A model generated the notes under the pieces. That model was not told the origin of the DNA. It did no database searches and saw only the letters and a program-made list of their open reading frames with translations. From positions 1,364,001 through 1,428,000 of the forward strand of contig NZ_CP047476.1 in NCBI RefSeq assembly GCF_010587385.1: a stretch of 64,000 nt of DNA, given 5' to 3'. How positions within the stretch are numbered: position 1 is the stretch's first letter; the number at the start of each line of letters is the position of its first letter. The translations under genes were made by a program, and so were the position numbers. This stretch comes from Vibrio astriarenae. Lineage in GTDB: Bacteria > Pseudomonadota > Gammaproteobacteria > Enterobacterales > Vibrionaceae. Shown here piece by piece: positions 26,100 through 35,922 of this stretch.

Positions 26100-27329
26100 T
26101 TATTGTTTGAATGAGCTATCCATAGGAGTTTGGCTGAAATCAAGAGGTTGAGCCTGATGCTGGTCTAGATCTGTATTGGCCTTTGAAGGTTCGAGGTCTT
26201 CACTAGACATTGACGGTACTTGATTCAAATTAGATGGGTTAGCTTGATCTTGTGAATGTTGATGTTGACTCATTTCAGCTGCTAAAACGTCAACAGCCAG
26301 ATCATCTGCAGGTATAGCCACTTTCTTGGGAATCGGCACCTTACGTTTATACAGCTTGTTAAACGCTCGAATTAAACTATGTTTCGGCACCTTACCATCC
26401 GAAATTTTTCGAATAAGAGGTTTGGTCAGAGACTGCAGCCCTACGACTGAGTCTACACCAATACTATTGCCCACTTTATCGCGCAGTTGTCTTGCTGGTT
26501 GCCAACCGTAGTGTGCAGCCATAAACAACCAAGTATAAGCGATCGCATTGCCATTGGGTTTCTTGTCAATCCAAATCTCACCCGCCAAGCACATGGCTTC
26601 TGGACTACCTTTCTCCGCGGCACGCTCTAACCAGTAACAGCCTTGAAAAAAGTTAACTTCTGTCCCCACACCTTTAAGGTAATTCTTGCCCAAACTCAAC
26701 ATGCCGCGCTTGTCACCTAATTTGGCTGCAACCTTATTCCAATGTAACGACTTTTCCGGCTCTGAAAGTGGGTTATCTTTTGCTTGGAACCATTGCCCTA
26801 GAAAGAGGACTGAATCGATATGATCCAATTCTGCCGCCGAAATCACGTGCTCTAAGCCCCGCTCTGGGTCTTTTGCGATACCTTGGCCGTAAATCAGCGC
26901 TACACCAGTTTCATATTTTGATGTCAAATCACCATTAAATGCCTTCACACACTTTTTCCAGAACTTGGCTTTCTCTTTCAAAACCAGATCCTCAGCATGT
27001 AACTGGCTAATCTTGATGACTCCTTGCATGCCATGCACATTATCCAGGTCGGCGGCTTTCTCATACCAGTAGAGTGCTTCTCTGGTATTTTTGCGTTCAG
27101 CCTCTTTCGCTAAGTAGAGTATGGTTGGAATGTGGCCATACTCTGCCTTCATTATTCGTTCTTGATGCTCTTGTTCTTTGGCACGAGCAAGGGTAAGGCG
27201 ATACTGACGATCACGCTCCTTCTTCTCTTGCTCCATTCTTTTTTTGCGTAGGGACAAAGATAACATCCACAGAAACATCGATATCAACGACACGCCTGCT
27301 AGCCCTACCGCAATGCCAATAAAACTCAT
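26100..27329 (-). CDS. Membrane-anchored Sel1-repeat protein
   Basis: A 409-residue protein with one N-terminal membrane helix (about 2-25), a highly charged Lys/Glu/Arg coiled coil (about 28-65) and about five Sel1-like helical repeats (about 65-260), for example ALYWYEKAADLDNVHGM and GCYWLERAAEKGSPEAM. The C-terminal 90 residues are Gln/Ser/Asp rich and probably disordered. Sel1 repeats mediate protein-protein contact; the partner is unknown. An ATG at 27329 is preferred to a GTG one codon upstream. Vibrios often carry this gene alone, as here. Confidence 0.8.
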   Translation of the reverse strand: MSFIGIAVGLAGVSLISMFLWMLSLSLRKKRMEQEKKERDRQYRLTLARAKEQEHQERIMKAEYGHIPTILYLAKEAERKNTREALYWYEKAADLDNVHGMQGVIKISQLHAEDLVLKEKAKFWKKCVKAFNGDLTSKYETGVALIYGQGIAKDPERGLEHVISAAELDHIDSVLFLGQWFQAKDNPLSEPEKSLHWNKVAAKLGDKRGMLSLGKNYLKGVGTEVNFFQGCYWLERAAEKGSPEAMCLAGEIWIDKKPNGNAIAYTWLFMAAHYGWQPARQLRDKVGNSIGVDSVVGLQSLTKPLIRKISDGKVPKHSLIRAFNKLYKRKVPIPKKVAIPADDLAVDVLAAEMSQHQHSQDQANPSNLNQVPSMSSEDLEPSKANTDLDQHQAQPLDFSQTPMDSSFKQ

Positions 27330-27555
27330 CACTTTTCTCAGTAAAATTTAAACTCTAGAGTTGCCCACCCAATCATCAAAAAGCAACGCAGGTGATACAG
27401 TACCAACTCTAATTAACGACCAAAAAGCCAATTTCTTTAGCTCTAATAACCCGACTGTAGCGAGTCATTGTACCTGAACCTCTCAATCTCGTCTTTTATC
27501 TCTCTTGGTTATCTTTTAAAATTCGCTGCGAAACGATTGACTATGAAACGACACC

Positions 27556-28260
27556 ATGAACAAAAATTTTCTCACTAATGGCATCGCCATTGGCTTGATT
27601 GCAGTCGGCTATTTTGGCCAAATCCAACTCCTATTTATTGCCGGGATATTTGCCTTTTCAGGGGCAATAACCAACTCTCTCGCCATTCACATGTTGTTTG
27701 AAAAAGTACCAGGCTTATATGGCTCAGGTGTAATTCCTGCTCGCTTTGAGGAGTTCAAAGCGGCTATTCGAACCATGATGATGGAGCAGTTCTTCACCGA
27801 AGAGAATATTGACCGCTTTTTAAATGAAGAGATGAATAGCTCTACAGCAATCGATCTTGTCCCGGTGATTGAGAAGATTGACTTTAATCCGACATTCGAC
27901 AAGCTTGTCGATGTAATTAGCCAATCTTCTTTCGGTGGAATGATTGCTATGTTTGGTGGCGTTGAAGCATTAGAGCCACTTAAACAGCCATTTGTTGAAA
28001 AGATGCGTGAGTCCGTCGCCGAAATTGGTCAAAGCGACACAGTCAAAAATGCGCTTAAAGAGCAGTTTGAATCGAAAGATATGATGGATGACATTAAATC
28101 GAATATTGAGCAGATCATCACTCAGCGCCTCAACGAGCTAACACCACAGCTAGTGAAGGAACTGGTTCAACAAATGATCAAGCAGCACCTCGGTTGGTTG
28201 GTTGTATGGGGTGGCGTATTTGGCGGCCTGATCGGTGTTATCTCTGCCACATTCCTTTAA
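27556..28260 (+). CDS. DUF445-family membrane protein
   Basis: A 234-residue protein with two N-terminal hydrophobic segments (about 5-48, including the family hallmark GAITNSLAIHMLFE) and one at the C-terminus (about 212-233), enclosing a helical amphipathic domain with FEEFKAAIRTMMMEQFFTEENIDRFL. DUF445 members are of unknown role; some are linked to the envelope. It overlaps the end of the converging Lrp gene by 4 bases. Confidence 0.82.
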   Translation: MNKNFLTNGIAIGLIAVGYFGQIQLLFIAGIFAFSGAITNSLAIHMLFEKVPGLYGSGVIPARFEEFKAAIRTMMMEQFFTEENIDRFLNEEMNSSTAIDLVPVIEKIDFNPTFDKLVDVISQSSFGGMIAMFGGVEALEPLKQPFVEKMRESVAEIGQSDTVKNALKEQFESKDMMDDIKSNIEQIITQRLNELTPQLVKELVQQMIKQHLGWLVVWGGVFGGLIGVISATFL

Positions 28261-28733
28261 AGCAATGTGAGTAATTCGGGGTTCACACCAAACCCCGTTT
28301 TATGCTCTTCTATCACCACTTCACTTCGCGTTTGAATCACACCGGGTAACGTACCCAACTTACGCGACATAAACGCCTGATACGCCTTCATGTCTTTCAC
28401 TCTGATCTTGATCATCGTATCGAAGTCACCAGAAAGTGAATAACACTCCTCTACTTCAGGCATATCCTCAACCGCTTTGGCAAACTTTTCAAAAATTGAA
28501 AAACTGCTCTGATCTAATCGGATATGAATAAACACCTGAACATCCACACCCAACTTTTCTGGGCTCAGCTCAGCATGATAGCCAGTAATGAAGCCCTCTT
28601 TTTCTAAACGTTTTACACGTTCCGAACAAGGTGACGTCGTCAGATTGACTCGCTTGGCAAGCTCAACAACCGGTAGGCGCCCCTTCAGGTGCAAGAGCCG
28701 CAAAATCTCTTTATCAGTGCGATCGAGTTCCAT
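28257..28733 (-). CDS. Lrp/AsnC-family transcription regulator
   Basis: A 158-residue regulator with an N-terminal helix-turn-helix (about 5-62: LDRTDKEILRLLHLKGRLPVVELAKRVNLT) and a C-terminal RAM ligand domain (about 68-150). It is somewhat closer to feast/famine regulators of amino acid metabolism than to global Lrp. It lies downstream of the proline genes in the same direction, separated by a terminator and a small gene; an effect on put genes is possible but not shown. Confidence 0.9.
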   Translation of the reverse strand: MELDRTDKEILRLLHLKGRLPVVELAKRVNLTTSPCSERVKRLEKEGFITGYHAELSPEKLGVDVQVFIHIRLDQSSFSIFEKFAKAVEDMPEVEECYSLSGDFDTMIKIRVKDMKAYQAFMSRKLGTLPGVIQTRSEVVIEEHKTGFGVNPELLTLL

Positions 28734-28810
28734 CTCTTAATCTTCTGTTCTTCATCAATTGTCTCGCATAATAGCAAATCTATCTAAACATTCTCATCAA
28801 CAAAAATGCA

Positions 28811-28842
28811 AAAAGCGACGCTTATGAAAGCGTCGCTTTTAA
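28811..28842. terminator. Terminator upstream of Lrp-type gene
   Basis: A perfect 13-bp stem AAAAGCGACGCTT / AAGCGTCGCTTTT with ATGA loop. On the minus strand it ends the transcript of the small Cys-rich protein. Confidence 0.85.
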
Positions 28843-28868
28843 TCAATCACGATAAATAACGAATAGTG

Positions 28869-29093
28869 TTAAGCGGGTGATAAACCAGAGTCCACAACAA
28901 CAGCTGGTTTAAACTCTGTCGCACACACTCGACATGAAACGACTTTTTCCATCTTCATGTAATGATCGCCAGTGAACACTGCTTTAACCACACGCAGACA
29001 ATGCGACATCGTCGGCAACTCTTCCTCTGACCTTCGCATCACAACTTTGTGAGCAGTTTCTTTTCGGCAGCAAGAACAGTAAGCAGTTGGCAT
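28869..29093 (-). CDS. Small zinc-ribbon-like protein
   Basis: A 74-residue protein with two cysteine pairs, YCSCCRKE near the start and SCRVCATEF near residue 58, a spacing expected for a zinc ribbon. No further domain. The start at 29093 has GAGG 9 bases upstream; the longer frame to 29171 has no ribosome site. I do not recognise the family; a nucleic-acid or metal-binding role is possible. It is downstream of putP, likely separate. Confidence 0.6.
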   Translation of the reverse strand: MPTAYCSCCRKETAHKVVMRRSEEELPTMSHCLRVVKAVFTGDHYMKMEKVVSCRVCATEFKPAVVVDSGLSPA

Positions 29094-29244
29094 GGTTTTC
29101 ATCCTCAAAACAATGACTGGGTTTACGATGTAGACGCCATTCTGCTTAAAAAAGTTCCACTCAATAACCAAACATATTCATTTTCGTGATATAGGTTCAG
29201 AAAATAATCCCAAAGTTCGATTTATATCTACTAGCGACATGAAA

Positions 29245-30735
29245 CTAGTCGATTTCTTTAAGAGATTTTTCGAATTTGTCGTGTTGCTCAGCCACGCCAG
29301 TGCTTGGCTCCGCAGTGATTAAGCTCACAAAAACCACCGCTATTGATGCCAGCACCATTCCAGGGACAATTTCATACACATCAAACCAGCCACCACTCAA
29401 TTGTTTCCACACGACCACAGTCACACCACCGACCACAATACCTGCTAACGCGCCCTGGCGATTCATTCGGCTCCAGTAAAGACTGAGTACGATCACAGGA
29501 CCAAACGCCGCACCAAAGCCAGCCCATGCATAAGACACTAACCCAAGCACTGAACTATTTGGATTCATAGCAAGCACGAGTGCAAAAATTGAGATCGCGA
29601 TAACCGCGAAGCGGCCCATTTTCACAATTTGTTCAGAGGTCGCTGACGTATTGAACCACTGTTTATAAAAGTCTTCCGCTAGCGCTGAAGAAGAGACCAA
29701 CAGTTGCGAATCTGCCGTACTCATAATCGCAGCAAGAATCGCTGCCAGTAAGATGCCGGCAATGACTGGATGGAAGATCGCATTCACCAACAACATGAAG
29801 ATCTTCTCGCTATCATCTAACGTCACGGCAGGTGTGTTGGTGACATAAATCAAGCCAACAAAACCCACCAGCATCGCGCCAGCCATAGATAGGCCAGTCC
29901 AAGTCACAGCGATACGACGCGCTGTCGTTAGGTCTTTATTGCTGCGTGACGCTTTAAATCGAGCCAAAATGTGGGGCTGACCAAAATACCCAAGCCCCCA
30001 AGCAGCAAGGGAAATAATGGCGATCGCTGATAGTGGCTGACCATCAATACCATTCCAAATCGTCAATAATTCCGGGTTAATCGCCGTCAATTCGCTACCT
30101 AGCTTGGTAAAGCCACCCTCTAGCGCAGCAATAGGCACAATCAACAGAGCCGCTGACATTAATAAGCCCTGCACCAGGTCCGTCCACGAGACCGCTAAGA
30201 AGCCGCCAAATAGGGTATAAGAAACCACACATACTGTGCCGATCACCACCGCCGTCGTGTAATCAAGGCCGAATACCGTCTCAAACAGTTTGCCACCCGC
30301 AACCAAACCTGAACTCGTATAGAACAAGAAGAAGAGTAAAATGAAGAACGCTGAGATGGTTTGAATCAACTTACTATTGTCTTGGAAGCGACGAGCTAGA
30401 TACTCTGGAATCGTCAATGAATCGGTTGTAATACTGTAAGTTCTCAATCGCTTAGCCGAAATCAGCCAGTTGGCCCAAGTACCCACCAATAGCCCGCCTG
30501 CCAACCATATCGCTTCAAAACCTGCCGCATATGCATACCCGGGTAGACCCATTAACAACCAGCCACTCATATCAGAGGCACCAGCGGATAACGCTGCTGG
30601 CCAAGGCCCTAGGGAACGACCACCCAGAAAGTAGTCTGTCGAATTTTTGGTTCTCATGTAAGCAACGACACCTATGCCAAGCATCAGCAGCAAATAGGCG
30701 ATAAACGTTGTTGTAATAGCAAAGCTATTGAACAT
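29245..30735 (-). CDS. putP: Sodium/proline symporter PutP
   Basis: A 496-residue sodium:solute symporter (SSF family) with 13 membrane helices. Hallmark segments are seen: GGRSLGPWPAALSAGASDMSGWLLMGLPG near residues 38-66 (sodium and proline site of PutP), the SSF signature in FGQPHILARFKAS, and MSTADSQLLVSSSALAEDFY. It imports proline for catabolism by PutA. AAGGAAAA precedes the start. Two hairpins lie between it and the upstream gene. Confidence 0.95.
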   Translation of the reverse strand: MFNSFAITTTFIAYLLLMLGIGVVAYMRTKNSTDYFLGGRSLGPWPAALSAGASDMSGWLLMGLPGYAYAAGFEAIWLAGGLLVGTWANWLISAKRLRTYSITTDSLTIPEYLARRFQDNSKLIQTISAFFILLFFLFYTSSGLVAGGKLFETVFGLDYTTAVVIGTVCVVSYTLFGGFLAVSWTDLVQGLLMSAALLIVPIAALEGGFTKLGSELTAINPELLTIWNGIDGQPLSAIAIISLAAWGLGYFGQPHILARFKASRSNKDLTTARRIAVTWTGLSMAGAMLVGFVGLIYVTNTPAVTLDDSEKIFMLLVNAIFHPVIAGILLAAILAAIMSTADSQLLVSSSALAEDFYKQWFNTSATSEQIVKMGRFAVIAISIFALVLAMNPNSSVLGLVSYAWAGFGAAFGPVIVLSLYWSRMNRQGALAGIVVGGVTVVVWKQLSGGWFDVYEIVPGMVLASIAVVFVSLITAEPSTGVAEQHDKFEKSLKEID

Positions 30736-30758
30736 TGCATTTTCCTTTTTATTGTTGT

Positions 30759-30816
30759 GCTCGGCTTATCAAATCATGGTTTGATAAGCCGAGCGTCCCA
30801 TCACCGCTTCGGTGAT
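30759..30816 (-). repeat. Two intercistronic hairpins before putP
   Basis: A perfect 15-bp inverted repeat (30759-30773 with 30780-30794, 6-base loop) is followed directly by a second 7-bp hairpin (30800-30816, ATCACCG stem). Neither is followed by a T run on the minus strand, so they do not look like terminators. They would stabilise or process the put mRNA between cistrons. Confidence 0.75.
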
Positions 30817-30821
30817 CAAAG

Positions 30822-31520
30822 TTAGTGGGTCGGATTACCTAACTCTAAGAGTGTGGCATTGCCTCCCACTGCTGTAATATTGATGGTTCGTGTACGCTCA
30901 GTGCAAAAACGCAGAACGAGCATCGGGTCTTGTGCCATTGGCAGAGCTGTCAAATCAGTCTCCGCAACGACAGGTACAATGATTCCTTCACGCTTCGCCA
31001 CATTGCGATTAAACTCAATGGCCCCACTTTCACTGCCAACATAGCCCGCCGTACGTATGTCCAGATCAATGAATTCAGCGTAGCTTTCCAAAGAGCTAGT
31101 CTGAATTAAGTGAGTACTTGCTTGCGTCAAACTCCATGCTGAATCGATAATATCGGTAAGCTCACGATCACAACTACACACAACGACACTGTTGCCTGCT
31201 ACGACTGCAGCAACGAGTTGCGCCACAAGTGCGATACGAGCCGAAAGACACTCCTCTTGCTGCACAAGCAGCGCGACACCTCTTGGTGCAAGATAGAGCT
31301 CATTAGTCTCGCCCGTTGGGCCGCTAAGGAGATGCGGGTTGCCAACTAAATTTAGGCCATAACCGATTTGCATGGCAGCGACAGGGGCAAGTGCCGGCAC
31401 TTTTTGAGCGAGCTGCGCCTGAAAAGTCAGTAAATACTCACTTCGCTTCTCGTTCTCAATAAATCGCCACTGCTCCAAAGCGAGACAGGCTTCTTTAAAC
31501 TGGGTAATGTGCTGAATCAT
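30822..31520 (-). CDS. Stand-alone PutA C-terminal-type ALDH-fold protein
   Basis: A 232-residue protein often labelled 1-pyrroline-5-carboxylate dehydrogenase, but it lacks the catalytic Cys and Glu of aldehyde dehydrogenases. It resembles the extra C-terminal ALDH-superfamily domain of long PutA proteins (GPTGETNELYLAPRGVALL, VAAVVAGNSVVV, then a C-terminal TINITAVGGNATLLELG). Its ATG overlaps the putA stop (ATGA), so it is translated with PutA, which here has no such domain. It probably binds PutA and closes its substrate tunnel or supports assembly. Inference from family and coupling. Confidence 0.75.
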   Translation of the reverse strand: MIQHITQFKEACLALEQWRFIENEKRSEYLLTFQAQLAQKVPALAPVAAMQIGYGLNLVGNPHLLSGPTGETNELYLAPRGVALLVQQEECLSARIALVAQLVAAVVAGNSVVVCSCDRELTDIIDSAWSLTQASTHLIQTSSLESYAEFIDLDIRTAGYVGSESGAIEFNRNVAKREGIIVPVVAETDLTALPMAQDPMLVLRFCTERTRTINITAVGGNATLLELGNPTH

Positions 31521-34500
31521 GCTTGTGCCTCCAACAAAGAGAACTGAGAAAAGCGATAGAGATAATGCGGACCGCCCGCCTTAGGGCCTGTTCCCGATAG
31601 GCCTTGTCCACCAAACGGCTGGACACCCACAACAGCACCTACTTGATCGCGATTCACGTAGCAGTTACCCACTTGTGCGTGTTTCTCTATCCAGCGATAA
31701 GTGGTCTCATTGCGACTATGGACGCCCATTGTTAGGCCGTAACCACTGCGGTTAATCTGCTCAATGACGTCGGCTAATTCCTGCGCCTCATAGCGCACAA
31801 TGTGCAAAATAGGACCGAACTGCTCTTCTGCTAAACGATTCACGCTATCAATCTCAAATGCGGTTGGAGCAATATAGTCCCCTACCTCACATTCATCAGA
31901 TAACGCTGTCTGCGCGACCATTTGGTGTTGTTTCTGCATCGTCTCAATATGTTGTTGCAGTTTGGCCTTGGCGGTTATATCGATGACTGGGCCAACGTCA
32001 GTGCTGTGCAGATATGGACTTCCTACTTGAAGTTCGTCCATCGCTCCTTGAATCAAGTGAATAACGCGGTCGGCAATGTCTTGTTGAACGAATAGTACTC
32101 GCAAGGCCGAACAGCGCTGACCTGCCGAGGCAAAAGCCGAGCGAATAACATCTCGCACCACTTGTTCAGGCAAGGCCGTACTATCAACAATCATCGCATT
32201 CTGCCCACCGGTTTCAGCGATGAATGGCACCGGCAACGTTGCCCTTTGCGCTAGCGATTCATTGATGCGCTGTGCCGTTGGTGTCGACCCTGTAAATGCG
32301 ACCCCTGCAATATCGGGATGCTGCGTCAATGCTGCGCCTAGCTCTGCCCCCGACCCTGGTAATAGCTGAATAGCGGAACCAGGAATACCAGCTTCTAGCA
32401 TCAGCTCCACCGCTTTACACGCCATTAAACTCGTCTGTTCAGCGGGCTTGGCAATAACGGTGTTACCGGCCATCAGCGCTGCACTGATTTGTCCGACGAA
32501 AATGGCTAATGGGAAGTTCCAAGGACTAATACAAACAAACACGCCACGCCCTTTGCGTTGCCAATTTCGTGATTGACCATCAAAGCCCTGTCGACTCTCC
32601 ACCTCAAACATCGGAGCAAATTTGGCGTAATAACGACAAAAATCAACAGCCTCGCGCACTTCATCGATACTATCGTGAATGGTTTTACCGGCCTCGTGAT
32701 GACACAGTGCCACCAACTCCGCCATGTTCTTTTCCATGAGGTCCGCAAACCGCTCTAGGTGAGCCCCTCTCAGCGAAGGCGATAACGCTTCCCATGTTGC
32801 TCTGCCTGCCTTAGCAAAAGCAATCGCTTCGGAAACATGATCAAGGGAAGCAAAACACATGCTTCCTACCTGTTTGTCGCGATCATAAGGTGCAGTCACG
32901 GGGAAAGCGTGAGGATCAGCCTTGATCATGCTCTCGGAAATTATCTTGCCTTCAATGATTGGCGCACCAACCCAATGCTTGTGCATATAGCTTGCGACTT
33001 GTTCTTCAAACGGCGCAGATTCACTTTCAATATCAATGTTTATACCCAGTGAGTTAATGCGCTCGCCAAAGATTTGTGGCGGCAACGGTATCTGTGGATT
33101 CGCAAGATGTTCGTTGCTCAGCAAGGTGTCTACTGGGTGGTGGGTTAAGCTTTCGATTGGGCAGCGACTGTCCACTAGACGATGAACAAACGAGCTGTTG
33201 GCACCGTTTTCCAACAGACGTCGAACCAGGTATGGGAGTAAATCTTTGTGACTTCCAACAGGAGCATAGATACGCACAGGCTGGCGATAACGAGCCATAA
33301 CATGCTGATATAAGGCCTCACCCATGCCGTGCAATCGCTGAAATTCATAATCACTGTGAGTCGCCATTGCTGCAATCGCAGTGACAGTTTGTGCATTGTG
33401 ACTCGCAAACTGTGGGAAGACATTGCCTCTCACTGCATCACTGAGTAGGAATCGAGCACAGGCAAGGTACGAAACATCGGTGGCTTCTTTGCGGGTGAAA
33501 ACAGGATAACCCGTATAGCCAGACTGCTGAGACCACTTGATTTCACTATCCCAATAAGCCCCTTTAACCAGACGAAGGGGAATGGTGTCACCTTGTATTT
33601 GAGCCAATCGGTTTAACCAAGCCAGTACCGCGAGGGCACGTTTAGAGTAAGCTTGCACCACTAAACCAAAGCGCCCCCAACCTTTGACTGTGTCATTCTG
33701 ATACAGTTTGGCAAACAGGGTCAGCGACAACTCAAGCCTATCAGCCTCTTCCGCATCAATCGTGATGGGAACGTCAAGCTCAACAGCGCGAGTCAGTAAC
33801 TCTAGAACGGTCTGATAGAGCTCAGTCATCACCCGCTCACTTTGCGCCACCTCATAGCGTGGATGCAACGCAGAAAGCTTGATAGACACTGAAGGAAGTG
33901 GACAGCCTGGCACTTTTTCTTGTCGTCCAACCGCTTCAATAGCCATCAGATAATCTTTGAAATACTTCTGTGCATCCGCCGTGGTCAGTGCAGCCTCACC
34001 TAGCATGTCATAAGAGTGAGTAAAGCCCTGCTTTTGCAGGCTAACGCTGTTTTTTTGTGCCTCTTTGATGGTTCGCCCGAGAACAAATTGATGCCCCATG
34101 ATCTTCATGGCTTGATGCATCGCACGACGAATCACAGGCTCTGACATCTTGTTCACCAAGCGATTCATCGCACCCGACGGGCTCTGTTTCTCACCCTCAT
34201 CCAAGCCAATCACTTTACCCGTCAACATCAAGCCCCAAGTAGATGCATTGACAAAAACCGAGTCAGAATTTTTTAAATGAGACTTCCAATCCGCAACCGT
34301 GAGCTTATCTTTGATCAAGGCATCCGCTGTCGCGCTGTCGGGTATGCGCATCAGTGCTTCAGCCAAGCACATCAACAAAATGCCCTCTTGCGTATCAAGA
34401 CTGTACTCCAACAATAGAGCGTCAATCATCTGGATTGACTGCTTGTCAGCGCGGATAGACTCAATCAGTGAATGTGTTTGGGATTGGATCTGCTGTTTTT

Positions 34501-34645
34501 CTTGATCCGAAGGGGTGGCTAATAGAATCAATTGTTGTAGCCATTGCGTTTCATCCACCATGTAAAGTGGAGAGATATGTGACCAAAGCACCTCGAGCGA
34601 CTGCTCGTTGAATGCAGGGGTCAATACATCTGATGCAGCAAACAT
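31517..34645 (-). CDS. putA: Bifunctional proline dehydrogenase / P5C dehydrogenase PutA
   Basis: A 1042-residue enzyme that oxidises proline to glutamate in two steps. The N-terminal FAD proline dehydrogenase barrel (about 85-480) includes SIKLSALHPRYE and RLVKGAYWDSEIK; the aldehyde dehydrogenase part (about 560-1035) has ISPWNFPLAIF, the Glu in AETGGQNAMIVDS and the catalytic Cys in SAGQRCSALR. There is no N-terminal ribbon-helix-helix domain, so it does not repress its own gene; an AraC regulator lies just upstream. GAGGGAAG precedes the start. Confidence 0.97.
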   Translation of the reverse strand: MFAASDVLTPAFNEQSLEVLWSHISPLYMVDETQWLQQLILLATPSDQEKQQIQSQTHSLIESIRADKQSIQMIDALLLEYSLDTQEGILLMCLAEALMRIPDSATADALIKDKLTVADWKSHLKNSDSVFVNASTWGLMLTGKVIGLDEGEKQSPSGAMNRLVNKMSEPVIRRAMHQAMKIMGHQFVLGRTIKEAQKNSVSLQKQGFTHSYDMLGEAALTTADAQKYFKDYLMAIEAVGRQEKVPGCPLPSVSIKLSALHPRYEVAQSERVMTELYQTVLELLTRAVELDVPITIDAEEADRLELSLTLFAKLYQNDTVKGWGRFGLVVQAYSKRALAVLAWLNRLAQIQGDTIPLRLVKGAYWDSEIKWSQQSGYTGYPVFTRKEATDVSYLACARFLLSDAVRGNVFPQFASHNAQTVTAIAAMATHSDYEFQRLHGMGEALYQHVMARYRQPVRIYAPVGSHKDLLPYLVRRLLENGANSSFVHRLVDSRCPIESLTHHPVDTLLSNEHLANPQIPLPPQIFGERINSLGINIDIESESAPFEEQVASYMHKHWVGAPIIEGKIISESMIKADPHAFPVTAPYDRDKQVGSMCFASLDHVSEAIAFAKAGRATWEALSPSLRGAHLERFADLMEKNMAELVALCHHEAGKTIHDSIDEVREAVDFCRYYAKFAPMFEVESRQGFDGQSRNWQRKGRGVFVCISPWNFPLAIFVGQISAALMAGNTVIAKPAEQTSLMACKAVELMLEAGIPGSAIQLLPGSGAELGAALTQHPDIAGVAFTGSTPTAQRINESLAQRATLPVPFIAETGGQNAMIVDSTALPEQVVRDVIRSAFASAGQRCSALRVLFVQQDIADRVIHLIQGAMDELQVGSPYLHSTDVGPVIDITAKAKLQQHIETMQKQHQMVAQTALSDECEVGDYIAPTAFEIDSVNRLAEEQFGPILHIVRYEAQELADVIEQINRSGYGLTMGVHSRNETTYRWIEKHAQVGNCYVNRDQVGAVVGVQPFGGQGLSGTGPKAGGPHYLYRFSQFSLLEAQA

Positions 34646-34843
34646 AACTTCCCTCTATTTATGACTGCCTCGATTGAAAATCGAGAATTTAACAATGGCT
34701 AGCAGTCTATTTTGAGGGGGAAGTAAAAACTTGTCAAAAACTCTGGTTTTTTATTCAAAAACTCCTATCAATAACGATTTTCAAACAATATCACAAACAA
34801 TGTGCCACAGAATGTTATGTATTACAGCAAAACGGAGTCTTTG

Positions 34844-35653
34844 TTAGCTCTTAAACCGCTTACGATAAGCAGAAGGTGTTTGACCCACCAGACGACTGAA
34901 GGCATGAGCAAACGCACTTTGGCTGGAAAATCCCGTTAGTTCAGCAACTTGACCAAGATTAAATTGACCAAGCTCCATCAAGCGTTTCGCTTTATCAACA
35001 CGTCGACTCAGCACATATTGATGTGGGGTAATCTTAAATTGTTCCTTAAATAGATGATGAAACTGGCTCTCACTCAAGAAGACACTACCCGCAAGCTGCG
35101 CCACTGAGATCTTGTGACTGATGTGCTGATCAATATAACGATTGAGCAACTCTATATCGAAACGTGCTGATTTATCAGTGAGTTGAAACTGATGGCTGTG
35201 ACGGTGAAGAAGTGCGATCACCGTATCATTACAGGCTCGGCGCAAAAGAACATCGTCAGGATGCGCACGCATCTCTTTTGTCATTAGTTGAATCAACTGC
35301 TGCACAGAGCTATCGATCTGGAAATAAAGCTCGGTTTTTGCAACCTGATTGAGTTTTTGCAATAACAGTGGGTCATTGTCTTGAGCGGCGGGTAAGTTCA
35401 ACACCAAAATATCGGAGGGATTAAGCACACTACCAAACGCGTGCCCCTCGCCGGAGTTAACGATGCACCCCTGCCCAGGCCCGACAATATTGCCGACGCC
35501 AGAAACTTCAAATTCGGAATCACCATTCAATCCAATCACAATCTGAGTGTAACTATGATCATGGCAGTCCATGAAAGATGGCAAGGTCACCACTTCTGCC
35601 GGAACAGGCATGTGTATCTTTGGGGTATATGTAGAAGGAATGGACTTAGACAC
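34844..35653 (-). CDS. AraC-family regulator, probable control of put genes
   Basis: A regulator of about 269 residues with an N-terminal cupin-like sensing domain (HDHSYTQIVIGLNG, about 30-110) and a C-terminal double helix-turn-helix (about 165-268: KISVAQLAGSVFLSESQFHHLFKEQF, VAELTGFSSQSAFAHAFSRLVG). The GTG at 35653 is preferred because AGG lies 6 bases upstream; a TTG at 35671 is also in frame. It is directly upstream of putA in the same direction, and PutA here lacks a DNA-binding domain, so this is the obvious candidate for proline-responsive control. Confidence 0.87.
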   Translation of the reverse strand: MSKSIPSTYTPKIHMPVPAEVVTLPSFMDCHDHSYTQIVIGLNGDSEFEVSGVGNIVGPGQGCIVNSGEGHAFGSVLNPSDILVLNLPAAQDNDPLLLQKLNQVAKTELYFQIDSSVQQLIQLMTKEMRAHPDDVLLRRACNDTVIALLHRHSHQFQLTDKSARFDIELLNRYIDQHISHKISVAQLAGSVFLSESQFHHLFKEQFKITPHQYVLSRRVDKAKRLMELGQFNLGQVAELTGFSSQSAFAHAFSRLVGQTPSAYRKRFKS

Positions 35654-35872
35654 GATGAACCTAACGAGCAAATATACAACGTTGGCAGTGTATATCAGGG
35701 CTGATGGATTGGATAGTCGATCATGTAAGCACTTGTGCCACGTGTAAACGGCCGCAACACAAAAAGATCAATTGAATAAAAATGTGATCAAAACCTCCCG
35801 GAACGATGATCAAGAGCACACAATTTACGGTTAATGCTTCACCAATTTAGTTTGATATGTTTGAAGTTCGCA

Positions 35873-35900
35873 TAAAAAAGGTCACTGCAATCGTGACCTT
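35873..35900 (-). terminator. Terminator after pdxH
   Basis: On the minus strand GGTCAC-GATTGCA-GTGACC (35880-35898) is followed by six T. Confidence 0.85.
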
Positions 35901-35922
35901 CTTCAGAGGATAACACTTGAGC

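Noticed and set aside
30822..31520. Annotation as an active 1-pyrroline-5-carboxylate dehydrogenase
   Set aside because: No catalytic Cys/Glu pair and only half the enzyme length; full activity is already in PutA.
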